A stretch of DNA of 28,315 nt from UMGS172 sp045649545 (GCA_045649545.1 JAZRQE010000035.1:1-28315), one strand, 5' to 3'. Positions 15,028-23,201 are shown, numbered from the stretch's first letter. Numbers and translations: made by a program. Notes: generated by a model not told the origin, from the sequence alone.

Positions 15028-16533
15028 ATGGCAACCTTTATTAATGAACCCTCACATACTTTTAATGAGTATCTGCTTATCCCCGGATACTCCTCCAGCG
15101 AATGTGTTCCGGCTAACGTTAGCCTTAAAACACCGCTTGTAAAGTTTAAAAAAGGCGAAGAGCCTGCAATAACTATGAATATTCCGCTTGTTTCTGCAAT
15201 TATGCAGTCGGTTTCGGGTGACCGTTTGGCTATCGCTTTGGCTATCGAGGGCGGCGTTTCCTTTATCTACGGCTCTCAGTCTATTGAGGATGAAGCTGCA
15301 ATGGTAGCTCGTGCTAAAAACCATAAGGCAGGCTTTGTTAAGAGTGATTCCAATGTTAGTGCCGATGCTACTTTGGCTGATATTATTGCCTTGAAAGAAA
15401 AGACCGGTCACTCAACTGTCGCAGTTACCGAGGACGGTACTGCTGACGGCAAATTGCTCGGTATTGTTACCGGCCGCGATTACCGTGTAAGCCGTATGGA
15501 GCTTGATACTCCTGTAAGTTCATTTATGACTCCGTTTGATAAGCTTATTTGGGCTAAAGAGGGTACAAGCCTTAAAGAAGCAAATGATATAATTTGGGAT
15601 AATAAACTTAACTCACTGCCTATTATCAGCGAAGACGGAAAACTTTGCTATATGGTTTTCCGTAAAGACTATGATACTCATAAGCAGAATCCTAATGAGT
15701 TGCTTGATGCATCTAAACGTTATGTTGTCGGTGCGGGTATTAACACCCGTGACTATGCAGAGCGTGTTCCCGCTTTGGTTGAGGCAGGAGCAGATGTTCT
15801 TTGTATTGACTCTTCGGAAGGCTTCTCTGAATGGCAGAAGTTGACCATTGACTGGATTCGTGCAAAATACGGTGATACCGTTAAGGTTGGTGCAGGTAAC
15901 GTTGTTGATGCTGACGGCTTCCGTTTCCTAGCTCAAGCAGGTGCTGACTTTATTAAAGTTGGTATCGGTGGCGGTTCAATCTGTATTACCCGTGAAACCA
16001 AGGGTATCGGCCGCGGTCAGGCAACCGCTTTGATTGAGGTTTGCAAGGCTCGTGACGAGTATTTTGAGGAAACCGGTGTTTATGTTCCCGTTTGCTCTGA
16101 CGGTGGTATTGTTTATGACCATCATATGACCTTGGCTCTGGCTATGGGTGCTGATTTTATTATGTTGGGCCGTTATTTTGCCCGCTTCGATGAAAGCCCG
16201 ACAAACAAGGTTAACATAGGCGGTAATTACTTTAAGGAGTATTGGGGCGAGGGTTCAAACCGTGCTAGAAACTGGCAGAGATATGACCTTGGCGGTGATA
16301 AGAAGTTATCGTTCGAAGAGGGTGTTGACTCTTATGTACCGTATGCCGGTAAATTAAAGGATAATGTTGCCTTGTCTTTGAGCAAGGTTAAGTCCACAAT
16401 GTGCAACTGCGGTGCATTGAGTATCCCTGAGTTACAGAAAAAAGCAAAACTGACCCTTGTTTCCGCAACAAGTATCGTTGAGGGCGGTGCTCACGACGTT
16501 ATTCAAAAGGAAAAAAGCACAGCAATTAAATAA
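15028..16533 (+). CDS. guaB: Inosine-5'-monophosphate dehydrogenase, Tritrichomonas-like type
   Basis: GuaB oxidises IMP to XMP with NAD+, the committed step to GMP. The 501-aa protein is a TIM barrel with two CBS domains inserted at about 95-225 (VKSDSNVSADAT to MVFRKDYD). The active-site loop is GIGGGSICITRETKGIGRGQ with catalytic Cys319, and the mobile flap ends in RNWQRYD, giving Arg418 and Tyr419. These positions coincide with the numbering I recall for the Tritrichomonas foetus enzyme, and the loop differs from the GPGSICTTR form of typical bacterial GuaB. The start follows GGAGGA by 7 nt. The gene has its own promoter and terminator and is placed next to the pyrimidine operon. Confidence 0.95.
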   Translation: MATFINEPSHTFNEYLLIPGYSSSECVPANVSLKTPLVKFKKGEEPAITMNIPLVSAIMQSVSGDRLAIALAIEGGVSFIYGSQSIEDEAAMVARAKNHKAGFVKSDSNVSADATLADIIALKEKTGHSTVAVTEDGTADGKLLGIVTGRDYRVSRMELDTPVSSFMTPFDKLIWAKEGTSLKEANDIIWDNKLNSLPIISEDGKLCYMVFRKDYDTHKQNPNELLDASKRYVVGAGINTRDYAERVPALVEAGADVLCIDSSEGFSEWQKLTIDWIRAKYGDTVKVGAGNVVDADGFRFLAQAGADFIKVGIGGGSICITRETKGIGRGQATALIEVCKARDEYFEETGVYVPVCSDGGIVYDHHMTLALAMGADFIMLGRYFARFDESPTNKVNIGGNYFKEYWGEGSNRARNWQRYDLGGDKKLSFEEGVDSYVPYAGKLKDNVALSLSKVKSTMCNCGALSIPELQKKAKLTLVSATSIVEGGAHDVIQKEKSTAIK

Positions 16534-16543
16534 TTGAAATTTT

Positions 16544-16580
16544 AAGCCTTGTTTGACTTTGGTTAAGCAAGGCTTTTTCT
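16544..16580 (+). terminator. Intrinsic terminator of guaB
   Basis: An 8-bp stem, AAGCCTTG (16544-16551) with CAAGGCTT (16568-16575), closes a 16-nt loop and runs into TTTCTT. Confidence 0.8.
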
Positions 16581-16591
16581 TAAATTATAAC

Positions 16592-16620
16592 TTGAAAATA
16601 TTTACATATTATGTTATGAT
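16592..16620 (+). promoter_or_regulatory. Promoter of the CNNM/CorC-type gene
   Basis: TTGAAA (16592-16597), 17 bp, TATGAT (16615-16620), preceded by TGT as an extended -10. A leader of about 50 nt follows. Confidence 0.72.
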
Positions 16621-16677
16621 TACCTTGAATTTGAAAAATCAAATATAAGTTATATCTATTTTAGGGGGAATTTTTTC

Positions 16678-17949
16678 TTGGATACGGATATTTGGCTGAA
16701 ATTACTTTTATTGGTGATTTTATTGGCTTTTTCCGCATTTTTCTCGGCATCTGAAACGGCATATACATCGCTTAATAAAATCCGTCTTAAAATGATGGCT
16801 GACGACGGAAATCGCCGTGCTATGAGAGCGTATGCTTTAACTGAAAATTATGATAAGTTTCTGTCAACCGTACTTATCGGAAATAATATAGTAAACATTG
16901 CCTCAACCTCAATTGCAACTGTACTTTTTATTGATTTGTTGCGAAACGAGAGTTTGGGCTCTACAATTTCAACTGTTGTTATGACGGTTGCAGTACTGAT
17001 TTTCGGTGAGATTTCACCTAAAAGCATTGCAAAAGAAAAACCCGAAAGTTTTGCTATGTTCGCATCCGGATTTTTGAAGTTTTTGATGATTTTATTCACT
17101 CCGCTTGTGGCATTCTTTGTGGTTTGGAAAAGAATGCTTAAAAAGGTTTTCCGCCTTGACAACAAAGATACCATTACGGGTGATGAACTTATCAACATTG
17201 TTGAAGAAGCAGAAGAGGGCGGTGGTATTGACGAGGTTGAACGTGACCTTATCCGCTCCGCAATTTCATTTAGCGAATGTCCGGTTGGTGATATTTTAAC
17301 TCCGCGTGTTGATATGATTGCAGTTGATAAATCCGACAGTCTTGAGGAAATAGGCAAGGCTTTTGATGAGTCGGGCTTTTCACGTTTGCCGGTCTTTGAC
17401 GGAACGGTAGACAGTATTGTCGGTGTTATTCATATTCGTGATTTCAATAAACTTTTGCAGTCAAACCGCAAGACAATCAGGTCGATTATTAAGCCTACTG
17501 TTTTTGTGGCAAAGCAAATGTCTATCAGCGAATTGCTTAAACTTATGCAGTCTAAAAAGACCCATATGGCGGTTATATCCGACGAATACGGCGGTACAAC
17601 CGGTATTGCCACTATGGAGGATATTTTGGAAGAACTCGTTGGTGAAATTTGGGACGAGTATGACGAGGTAGTTGAAGAGTTTACCGAAAATTCCAACGGC
17701 AGTGTAACTGTGCTTTGCAGTACAGTGCTTGATAAGATGTTCGAATATTTCGGCATTGATGACGATGACGATTCCGATTCGGTTTCGGTCGGCGGTTGGG
17801 TACTTGAACAACTCGGTAAAATTGCCGAGGAGGGTGACGAGTTCACCTATGATAAACTTTTGGTTAAGGTTACCAAGGTTGCCGAACGACGTGTTTTGGA
17901 AATATCTGTTACTGTTTTAGATACAACAGATGACAATATTGAAGAATAA
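16678..17949 (+). CDS. CNNM/CBS-domain membrane protein (HlyC/CorC family)
   Basis: This is a membrane protein of the family that includes magnesium/cobalt efflux-related CorB/CorC and YhdP-like proteins. The 423-aa protein has an N-terminal CNNM (DUF21) domain with several hydrophobic segments (about 1-140), including FSASETAYTSLNK and LIGNNIVNIASTS and ending near GEISPKSIAKE; a CBS pair at about 200-330 starting ILTPRVDMIAVD; and a C-terminal CorC_HlyC domain with GGWVLEQLGKIAEEGDEF. An acidic run of aspartates and serines lies around 359-367. The start is TTG, 9 nt after AGGGGG; no better ATG lies nearby. Older hemolysin annotation of this family is not supported by anything here; divalent-cation export is the likelier role. 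Confidence 0.9.
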   Translation: MDTDIWLKLLLLVILLAFSAFFSASETAYTSLNKIRLKMMADDGNRRAMRAYALTENYDKFLSTVLIGNNIVNIASTSIATVLFIDLLRNESLGSTISTVVMTVAVLIFGEISPKSIAKEKPESFAMFASGFLKFLMILFTPLVAFFVVWKRMLKKVFRLDNKDTITGDELINIVEEAEEGGGIDEVERDLIRSAISFSECPVGDILTPRVDMIAVDKSDSLEEIGKAFDESGFSRLPVFDGTVDSIVGVIHIRDFNKLLQSNRKTIRSIIKPTVFVAKQMSISELLKLMQSKKTHMAVISDEYGGTTGIATMEDILEELVGEIWDEYDEVVEEFTENSNGSVTVLCSTVLDKMFEYFGIDDDDDSDSVSVGGWVLEQLGKIAEEGDEFTYDKLLVKVTKVAERRVLEISVTVLDTTDDNIEE

Positions 17950-17954
17950 ATATT

Positions 17955-17980
17955 AGCCCGAGGTTTTCTCGGGCTTTTTT
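17955..17980 (+). terminator. Strong intrinsic terminator directly before the pseudouridine synthase gene
   Basis: An 8-bp GC-rich stem (17955-17962 with 17968-17975) closes a GTTTT loop and is followed by TTTTT. The AAAGG ribosome-binding site of the next gene starts at the following base. Confidence 0.88.
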
Positions 17981-17991
17981 AAAGGTTAAAA

Positions 17992-18642
17992 ATGGAAAAT
18001 ATTGAAATTTTAGAGAAAACTAAAGAGTATACTGTTTGTATAAAGCCGGCAGGGGTTCTATCGGAGGATACTTCGGGCGGTATGCCGAGCTTGTTGGCTG
18101 AGGGCGATAAAAAGCCGTTAGTTGTTCACCGGCTTGACCGTGAGGTTTCAGGTGTAATGGTGTTTGCAAATGATAATAAAACTGCTGCCGAGCTGTCCCG
18201 TGGAATTACTGATAAAACGTTTAGTAAGGAATATTTAGCGGTAGTCGAGGGTGACACAGGTGAGGGTGCGGTTTTAGAGGATTTGCTTTTTTACGATAGA
18301 ATAAAAAGTAAAACTTATGTAGTAAACAAAGAGCGAAAAGGCGTTAAAAAAGCAAGCCTTGAGTTTTTGAGGTTAGCAACTGCTGAAACCGAAAACGGTA
18401 CAGCGTCCTTGGTGAAGATTAAATTACACACAGGTCGCACGCATCAAATCAGGGTGCAGTTCGCAAGTCGTAAGCATCCGATATTAGGGGACAGAAAATA
18501 CGGTTCAAGCGTAAACGGTAAGACTGCACTGTTTTCACACAAAATTTCTTTTAACTTAAATGGGGAAAACCACGAGTTTAAAGCGTTGCCCGAAAACATC
18601 TATCCTTGGTCGCTGTTTGATGAAAAAATTGCCAAAATTTAA
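17992..18642 (+). CDS. RluA-family RNA pseudouridine synthase, short form
   Basis: This enzyme converts specific uridines in rRNA or tRNA to pseudouridine. The 216-aa protein lacks the N-terminal S4 domain of RluC/RluD. It holds the catalytic Asp49 in HRLDREVSGVMVFA, the KEYLAVVEG segment and the GRTHQIRVQFASRKHPILGD motif near the end. The exact target base cannot be told. The ATG lies 6 nt after AAAGG, which itself follows a strong terminator, so expression depends on readthrough from the gene upstream or on a promoter inside it. Confidence 0.92.
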   Translation: MENIEILEKTKEYTVCIKPAGVLSEDTSGGMPSLLAEGDKKPLVVHRLDREVSGVMVFANDNKTAAELSRGITDKTFSKEYLAVVEGDTGEGAVLEDLLFYDRIKSKTYVVNKERKGVKKASLEFLRLATAETENGTASLVKIKLHTGRTHQIRVQFASRKHPILGDRKYGSSVNGKTALFSHKISFNLNGENHEFKALPENIYPWSLFDEKIAKI

Positions 18643-18656
18643 AAAATATTCATATA

Positions 18657-18686
18657 TTGTCTATTGACTTAAACTTATAGTATGAT
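18657..18686 (+). promoter_or_regulatory. Probable promoter of the marR-ABC operon
   Basis: TTGTCT (18657-18662), 18 bp, TATGAT (18681-18686). A better -35 (TTGACT at 18664) is only 11 bp from the -10. Transcription would start near 18693, inside the left arm of the inverted repeat. Confidence 0.5.
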
Positions 18687-18727
18687 AAAATAGTTAACGT
18701 GTAAACAATAAACACGTTAACTATTTT
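18687..18727. promoter_or_regulatory. 16-bp perfect inverted repeat, probable MarR operator
   Basis: Arms 18687-18702 and 18712-18727 are perfect reverse complements around a 9-nt spacer, and each arm contains the palindrome GTTAAC within TAGTTAACGTG. The repeat abuts the -10 and covers the predicted start site, where a bound repressor would block initiation. A T-run (18724-18729) follows it, so RNA read through from the gene upstream could also fold it as a terminator. Confidence 0.7.
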
Positions 18728-18754
18728 TTGTTTTGTGATTTCGGGGTGATTGTT

Positions 18755-19216
18755 TTGCAAGAAAATTATGATGAAAATTTAAAAAGGTCGGTTGAGATGT
18801 TTAGAAAGAATGACCGGCTTCACCGTAGGATTTTCGAACGTCAGTCGGCAGAGAATTTTGGTATTCACCGCAGTCAACATATGCTGCTTATGTATATTTC
18901 CCGTCACGAGGACGCTTCACAGCGTTCAATAGCCGACCATTTTGAGATTAGTCCCGCCGCGGTGGCGACTACACTTAAAAAGTTGGAGACAGGAGAATTT
19001 ATTGTACGTACTGCTTGTGATACCGATAGTCGTAAAAATCATATAAGAATTACCGAAAAAGGTCAGAATGTTATAAATAAGACGCATATACTGTTTTCGG
19101 ATATTGACTACGCTATGTTCCAAGGTATAAACGAGCAAGATATGAAGGTCCTTGCTCAATGTCTTGAAAAAATGAATGAAAATTTGCGTGCGACGGTTGA
19201 AAGGAGTACAAAATGA
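18755..19216 (+). CDS. MarR-family transcriptional regulator
   Basis: This is a small winged-helix DNA-binding protein, probably the repressor of the two exporter genes behind it. Counted from TTG at 18755 it has 153 aa. The recognition region SQRSIADHFEISPAAVATTL and the wing RTACDTDSRKNHIRITEKG are typical MarR features, followed by a helical dimer region. The frame is open to a TTG at 18728, but that codon lies at the edge of the inverted repeat; GGGGTG at 18743-18748 is 6 nt before TTG 18755, so I prefer the latter. The stop overlaps the exporter start (ATGA). The ligand is unknown. Confidence 0.9.
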   Translation: MQENYDENLKRSVEMFRKNDRLHRRIFERQSAENFGIHRSQHMLLMYISRHEDASQRSIADHFEISPAAVATTLKKLETGEFIVRTACDTDSRKNHIRITEKGQNVINKTHILFSDIDYAMFQGINEQDMKVLAQCLEKMNENLRATVERSTK

Positions 19217-20946
19217 AAACTTGGTTTAAATATATAAAACCATATCTTTCATACTTTATAATAGGTCCTATTTGTATGATAGTAGAGGTTGTCGGTGAGG
19301 TTTTAATGCCGTTTATGCTTTCTACTATTATTAACGCAGGCGAGGACGGTAGTTTAACTGTTACAAAAAGTGTTGCTACCGCAATAGGTATGATTTTGAT
19401 TGCTGTCTTTATGATGGCAGGCGGCGTCGGTGGTGCATATTTCGGTGCAAAGGCATCGGTCAACTTTGCCGCTGATTTAAGAAGTGACGTATATCGCAAG
19501 GTTCAGGATTTTTCCTCTAAAAATATTGATAAGTTCTCGACAGGCTCTCTTGTCACACGTTTGACTAACGATGTTACTCAAATGCAGAATTTTGTCAATA
19601 TGCTTTTGCGTATGGCACTGCGTTCTCCCGGTATGATGCTTGGCGGACTTATAATGGCAATCACTTTAAGACCGAGCCTTTCGGTTATTTTTGCAGTTAC
19701 TATTCCTTTAATGTTAATTGGTATTTTCGGTTTGATTTTTTTAGGCTTTAAACGTTTTACCAAAATGCAGGTTAAAATTGACAAACTGAATTCTACCGTT
19801 CAAGAGGGTGTTACCAACATTAGAGTTGTAAAGTCTTTTGTTCGTGAATCCCACGAAAACGAGAATTTTAAGAATGCCAACAGCGACCTTAAACAGTCGG
19901 GAATGAAAGCACTTAAAATTATGATTTTTATGCAACCGGTTACCACTGTTTGTATGAACCTCACAACGTTGGCCGTCTTGTGGTTCGGCTCGGATGCGGT
20001 AATAAGAACAGGTATGGATATAGGTGACCTTTCCGCATTTTTGACATATGTAACTCAAATATTAATGGCTATCACAATGATAACCTTTTTGCTTATGACC
20101 TCGGCACGAGCATTGGCTTCGGCACGTCGAATCAAAGAGGTTTTAAATGAGAAAATTGATATTACCGATATTAATGCATCTCAACCTAAATTGGTTGTAG
20201 AAAAAGGTAAAATTGAGTTTAAAAATGTTTCATTCAAATATTATGAAAACAGTGAAGAAACAGTTTTAAATAATATCAATCTTACTGTCGATGCCGGTAG
20301 TACAGTAGGTATTATTGGTTCAACTGGTTGCGGAAAGACAACGCTTGTTTCAATGATTCCGCGTCTTTATGACGTTGACCAAGGTGAAGTTTTGGTTGAC
20401 GGTGTAAATGTTAAGGACTATTCATTATATAACCTTCGTGAGGGTGTAAGTATGGTACTGCAGAAGAATGTCTTGTTCAGCGGTACTATTGCAGAAAATT
20501 TGCGTTGGGGTGACGAGAATGCTACTAACGAGGAAATTACCGCAGCCGCCCAAAGTGCTCAAGCCGATAAGTTTATTGACGGCTTTACCAAGGGTTATGA
20601 AAGTGATTTAGGTCAAGGTGGCTCTAACGTTTCCGGCGGACAAAAGCAAAGACTTTGTATTGCACGTGCATTATTGAAAAAACCGAAGATTTTAATACTT
20701 GACGATTCAACAAGTGCGGTCGATACCGCTACTGAGGCAGGTATTAGGCGTGCATTCCGCGATGATATCCCGAATGCTACTAAAATTATCATCGCACAGC
20801 GTATTTCTTCGGTTATAGATGCCGAAAAAATAGTTGTTATGGATGACGGTAAAATCACCGGTGTCGGCACTCACGCTGAATTATTAGAGAATAACAAGGA
20901 ATACCAGGAAATTTATTATTCTCAAATGGAAAAGGAGGAAAAATAA
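19213..20946 (+). CDS. ABC exporter half-transporter with degenerate ATP site (subunit A)
   Basis: This 577-aa protein has an N-terminal transmembrane domain (about 1-310, six helices) and a C-terminal nucleotide-binding domain. The latter holds Walker A GSTGCGKTT near 369, signature VSGGQ at 473-477 and Walker B ILILDD. The catalytic glutamate position is Asp498, and the H-loop histidine is Gln529 (IIAQR). These two changes mark the degenerate site seen in one subunit of heterodimeric exporters such as TM287/288 and BmrCD. The partner is the next gene, one base overlapping. AAGGAG is 6 nt before the ATG. The substrate is probably a drug, lipid or peptide; sequence does not say which. Confidence 0.94.
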   Translation: MKTWFKYIKPYLSYFIIGPICMIVEVVGEVLMPFMLSTIINAGEDGSLTVTKSVATAIGMILIAVFMMAGGVGGAYFGAKASVNFAADLRSDVYRKVQDFSSKNIDKFSTGSLVTRLTNDVTQMQNFVNMLLRMALRSPGMMLGGLIMAITLRPSLSVIFAVTIPLMLIGIFGLIFLGFKRFTKMQVKIDKLNSTVQEGVTNIRVVKSFVRESHENENFKNANSDLKQSGMKALKIMIFMQPVTTVCMNLTTLAVLWFGSDAVIRTGMDIGDLSAFLTYVTQILMAITMITFLLMTSARALASARRIKEVLNEKIDITDINASQPKLVVEKGKIEFKNVSFKYYENSEETVLNNINLTVDAGSTVGIIGSTGCGKTTLVSMIPRLYDVDQGEVLVDGVNVKDYSLYNLREGVSMVLQKNVLFSGTIAENLRWGDENATNEEITAAAQSAQADKFIDGFTKGYESDLGQGGSNVSGGQKQRLCIARALLKKPKILILDDSTSAVDTATEAGIRRAFRDDIPNATKIIIAQRISSVIDAEKIVVMDDGKITGVGTHAELLENNKEYQEIYYSQMEKEEK

Positions 20947-22943
20947 TGGCTAAACGTACATTAGAAGACCTCCAAAGACAGTATAGCAGGGCAGTGACCG
21001 AAAGTAATAAACATCAAATGCCGGGTCCGGGTCCACGCGGTGGCGGACCCCGTGGTGGCGGTCCGGGTGGCCCGCGTCCTCACGGCAAACCGAAGAATAC
21101 ACTTGCTACGGTTAAGCGACTCTGGTCGTACGTTTCAAAGTATAAATTAAGACTTGTATTAGTGCTTTTTTGTATGCTTTTAAGCACCGTCACTTCGCTT
21201 ATCGGTGCGTATATGCTTGCACCGATTATCAACCGTATCACTTTGGCGGTTGCACCGAACGCAAATATTACTTTTACTGCGGTAGGTAAAATTGCTGACA
21301 GAGTAATTACCGCCGTCAGTGAACTTCCGATTTTGCAAAAGATAATCTCGTTTGGTGATTTCGCAGAGGTTATGGTATATGTTCTTGCCGCGGTTTTGAT
21401 TATGCTCATTGTATACGCAGTCGGAATTATTGCAACCTATTTGCAGGCAAGAATAATGCTCGGTGTTTCGCAAAATGCAACCGAGCGACTCCGCAATGAA
21501 TTGTTTGAAAAACTTTTACGCTTGCCGACAAGATATTTTGATTCTACTCCGACCGGTGAAACAATGAGCCGTTTTACCAACGATGTCGACAATATCGACG
21601 TTATGCTTAATAACTCATTAACCTCGGTGGTGTCGGGTGTTGTAAGTTTAATCGGTACGGTTGTGTTTATGATTACAACTAATATATGGCTGACCCTTAT
21701 TACCATTGTTTTTGTACCAGTTTTAATGAAAACGGTTTCGGTAATCGGTGGCAAATCAAGAAAATATTATTCAGGTCAGCAAGCGGCTTTGGGTGCGGTT
21801 AACGGTTATATTGAGGAAACCGTTACGGGACAAAAGGTTGTCAAGGTTTTTAATCACGAGGACACCTGTGTTAACGAGTTCCTGTTGCTTAACGACGATA
21901 TGCGTGACAAACAGTTTAAAGCCCAGTTTTTTGGCGGGGTTATGGGACCCATAATGCATAACATCAGTATGATAAGTTATGCTGTTACGGTCGGAATAGG
22001 CGGTGTGTTAATGTGTACTACCGGATTTGGTCCCGGTGACCTTACGGTATTTGCCAACTATTCAAGACAGTTTTCAATGCCTATAAATCAGTTGTCAATG
22101 CAAATTAGTACAGTGTTTGCTGCTTTAGCCGGTGCAGAGCGTGTTTTCGGTATTATTGATTTAGACCCTGAAACACCCGATATAGAAAACGCAAAATCAG
22201 GCGAGGGAATGAAAGGTTTTGTTGAACTTCATAATGTTACCTTCGGCTACAATCCCGATAAGGTTATACTCCGCAATATCTCACTTTACGCAAAGCCGGG
22301 ACAGAAGATTGCATTTGTCGGCTCGACGGGTGCAGGTAAGACAACCGTTACCAATCTGCTTAACCGCTTTTATGATGTTGACGAGGGTTCAATTACTATT
22401 GACGGTGTAGATATTAAGGAATATAGCCGTGACGGTTTGCGTAAAAATATAGCAATGGTTTTGCAGGATACCCACTTATTTACCGGTACGGTTATGGAAA
22501 ACATCCGCTACGGTAGATTAGATGCTACCGATGATGAGGTTGTCGCCGCAGCCAAAACGGCAAGTGCCCATAGCTTTATTATGCGTTTGGCTGATGGCTA
22601 TAACACTATGATTGAGGGTGACGGTGCTAATCTTTCTCAAGGTCAGCGACAGTTATTAAATATCGCCCGTGCCGCATTGTCGAAAGCACCCATTTTGGTG
22701 CTTGATGAGGCAACAAGTTCAGTTGATACCCGTACAGAGCGTCATATAGAACACGGTATGGATAGACTGATGAAGGACCGCACAACCTTTGTTATAGCCC
22801 ACCGTCTTTCCACCGTTCGCAACGCTCATGCCATTATGGTTTTGGAGAAGGGTGAGATAATCGAGCGTGGTACTCACGATGATTTGCTGAAACTTAAAGG
22901 CAGATATTATGAACTATACACGGGCATGAAAGAACTAGATTAA
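20946..22943 (+). CDS. ABC exporter half-transporter with canonical Walker B (subunit B)
   Basis: This 665-aa partner of the upstream subunit has a complete catalytic set: Walker A GSTGAGKTT, Walker B ILVLDEATSS with Glu588, and His619 in VIAHRLSTV. Its own signature is the altered LSQGQ (563-567), which would face the degenerate site of the partner, so the canonical site pairs this Walker A/B with VSGGQ of subunit A. Residues 1-50 precede the membrane domain and include a Gly/Pro/Arg-rich tract at 25-50 (PGPGPRGGG-like units), likely a disordered cytoplasmic arm. AGGAGG is 7 nt before the ATG, which overlaps the previous stop by one base. Confidence 0.94.
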   Translation: MAKRTLEDLQRQYSRAVTESNKHQMPGPGPRGGGPRGGGPGGPRPHGKPKNTLATVKRLWSYVSKYKLRLVLVLFCMLLSTVTSLIGAYMLAPIINRITLAVAPNANITFTAVGKIADRVITAVSELPILQKIISFGDFAEVMVYVLAAVLIMLIVYAVGIIATYLQARIMLGVSQNATERLRNELFEKLLRLPTRYFDSTPTGETMSRFTNDVDNIDVMLNNSLTSVVSGVVSLIGTVVFMITTNIWLTLITIVFVPVLMKTVSVIGGKSRKYYSGQQAALGAVNGYIEETVTGQKVVKVFNHEDTCVNEFLLLNDDMRDKQFKAQFFGGVMGPIMHNISMISYAVTVGIGGVLMCTTGFGPGDLTVFANYSRQFSMPINQLSMQISTVFAALAGAERVFGIIDLDPETPDIENAKSGEGMKGFVELHNVTFGYNPDKVILRNISLYAKPGQKIAFVGSTGAGKTTVTNLLNRFYDVDEGSITIDGVDIKEYSRDGLRKNIAMVLQDTHLFTGTVMENIRYGRLDATDDEVVAAAKTASAHSFIMRLADGYNTMIEGDGANLSQGQRQLLNIARAALSKAPILVLDEATSSVDTRTERHIEHGMDRLMKDRTTFVIAHRLSTVRNAHAIMVLEKGEIIERGTHDDLLKLKGRYYELYTGMKELD

Positions 22944-22996
22944 CTTTTTTAACAAAAAGCGTTAAAATCTTAACAAAGATAATTTTAAGTATAATA

Positions 22997-23074
22997 AAGT
23001 GGCGGTTGTTGAAATCAAACTTAATAAAATTAAGTTTTAGGGTGGTAAAGTGCTAAAATTCGACACCGCCGCTT
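22997..23074 (+). ncRNA. Candidate structured RNA of unknown class before gdhA
   Basis: A long closing stem pairs 22997-23013 with 23059-23074 (16 pairs, two G-T wobbles, one bulged T). Inside it a perfect 9-bp hairpin (23017-23025 with 23029-23037) is followed by GGTGGT (23041-23046), which can pair alternatively with ACCGCC (23065-23070). A TATAAT at 22990-22995 would start a transcript near 23002, at the base of the stem, but its best -35 (TTAACA) is only 14 bp away. No known class was recognised. It could instead be a terminator-like end of the ABC operon. Confidence 0.4.
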
Positions 23075-23133
23075 ATAAATTTGTTTTAAATACTTAAATT
23101 TGTTAGAAAACGACTTTAAATTACCACTTTTTG

Positions 23134-23162
23134 TTGACAGAGGTAAAAAAAAGAATTATAAT
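23134..23162 (+). promoter_or_regulatory. Consensus sigma-A promoter of gdhA
   Basis: TTGACA (23134-23139), exactly 17 bp, TATAAT (23157-23162): both hexamers are perfect. The leader is about 30 nt, with AGGAGG at 23188-23193. Upstream, a 10-bp direct repeat TAAATTTGTT occurs at 23076-23085 and 23095-23104 and may be a regulator site. Confidence 0.88.
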
Positions 23163-23201
23163 ATTTTAGTAATTTTTTCAGAACATTAGGAGGAATACAT
23201 A

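Noticed and set aside
17430..17846. Antisense open frames across the CNNM/CorC gene
   Set aside because: Serine/threonine-rich translations typical of reverse-strand noise; the plus-strand gene has clear domains.
22940..22974. Repeated TTAAC/GTTAA motifs after the ABC operon as additional MarR sites
   Set aside because: Spacing is irregular and the motif is short in AT-rich DNA; none reproduces the long dyad at 18687-18727.
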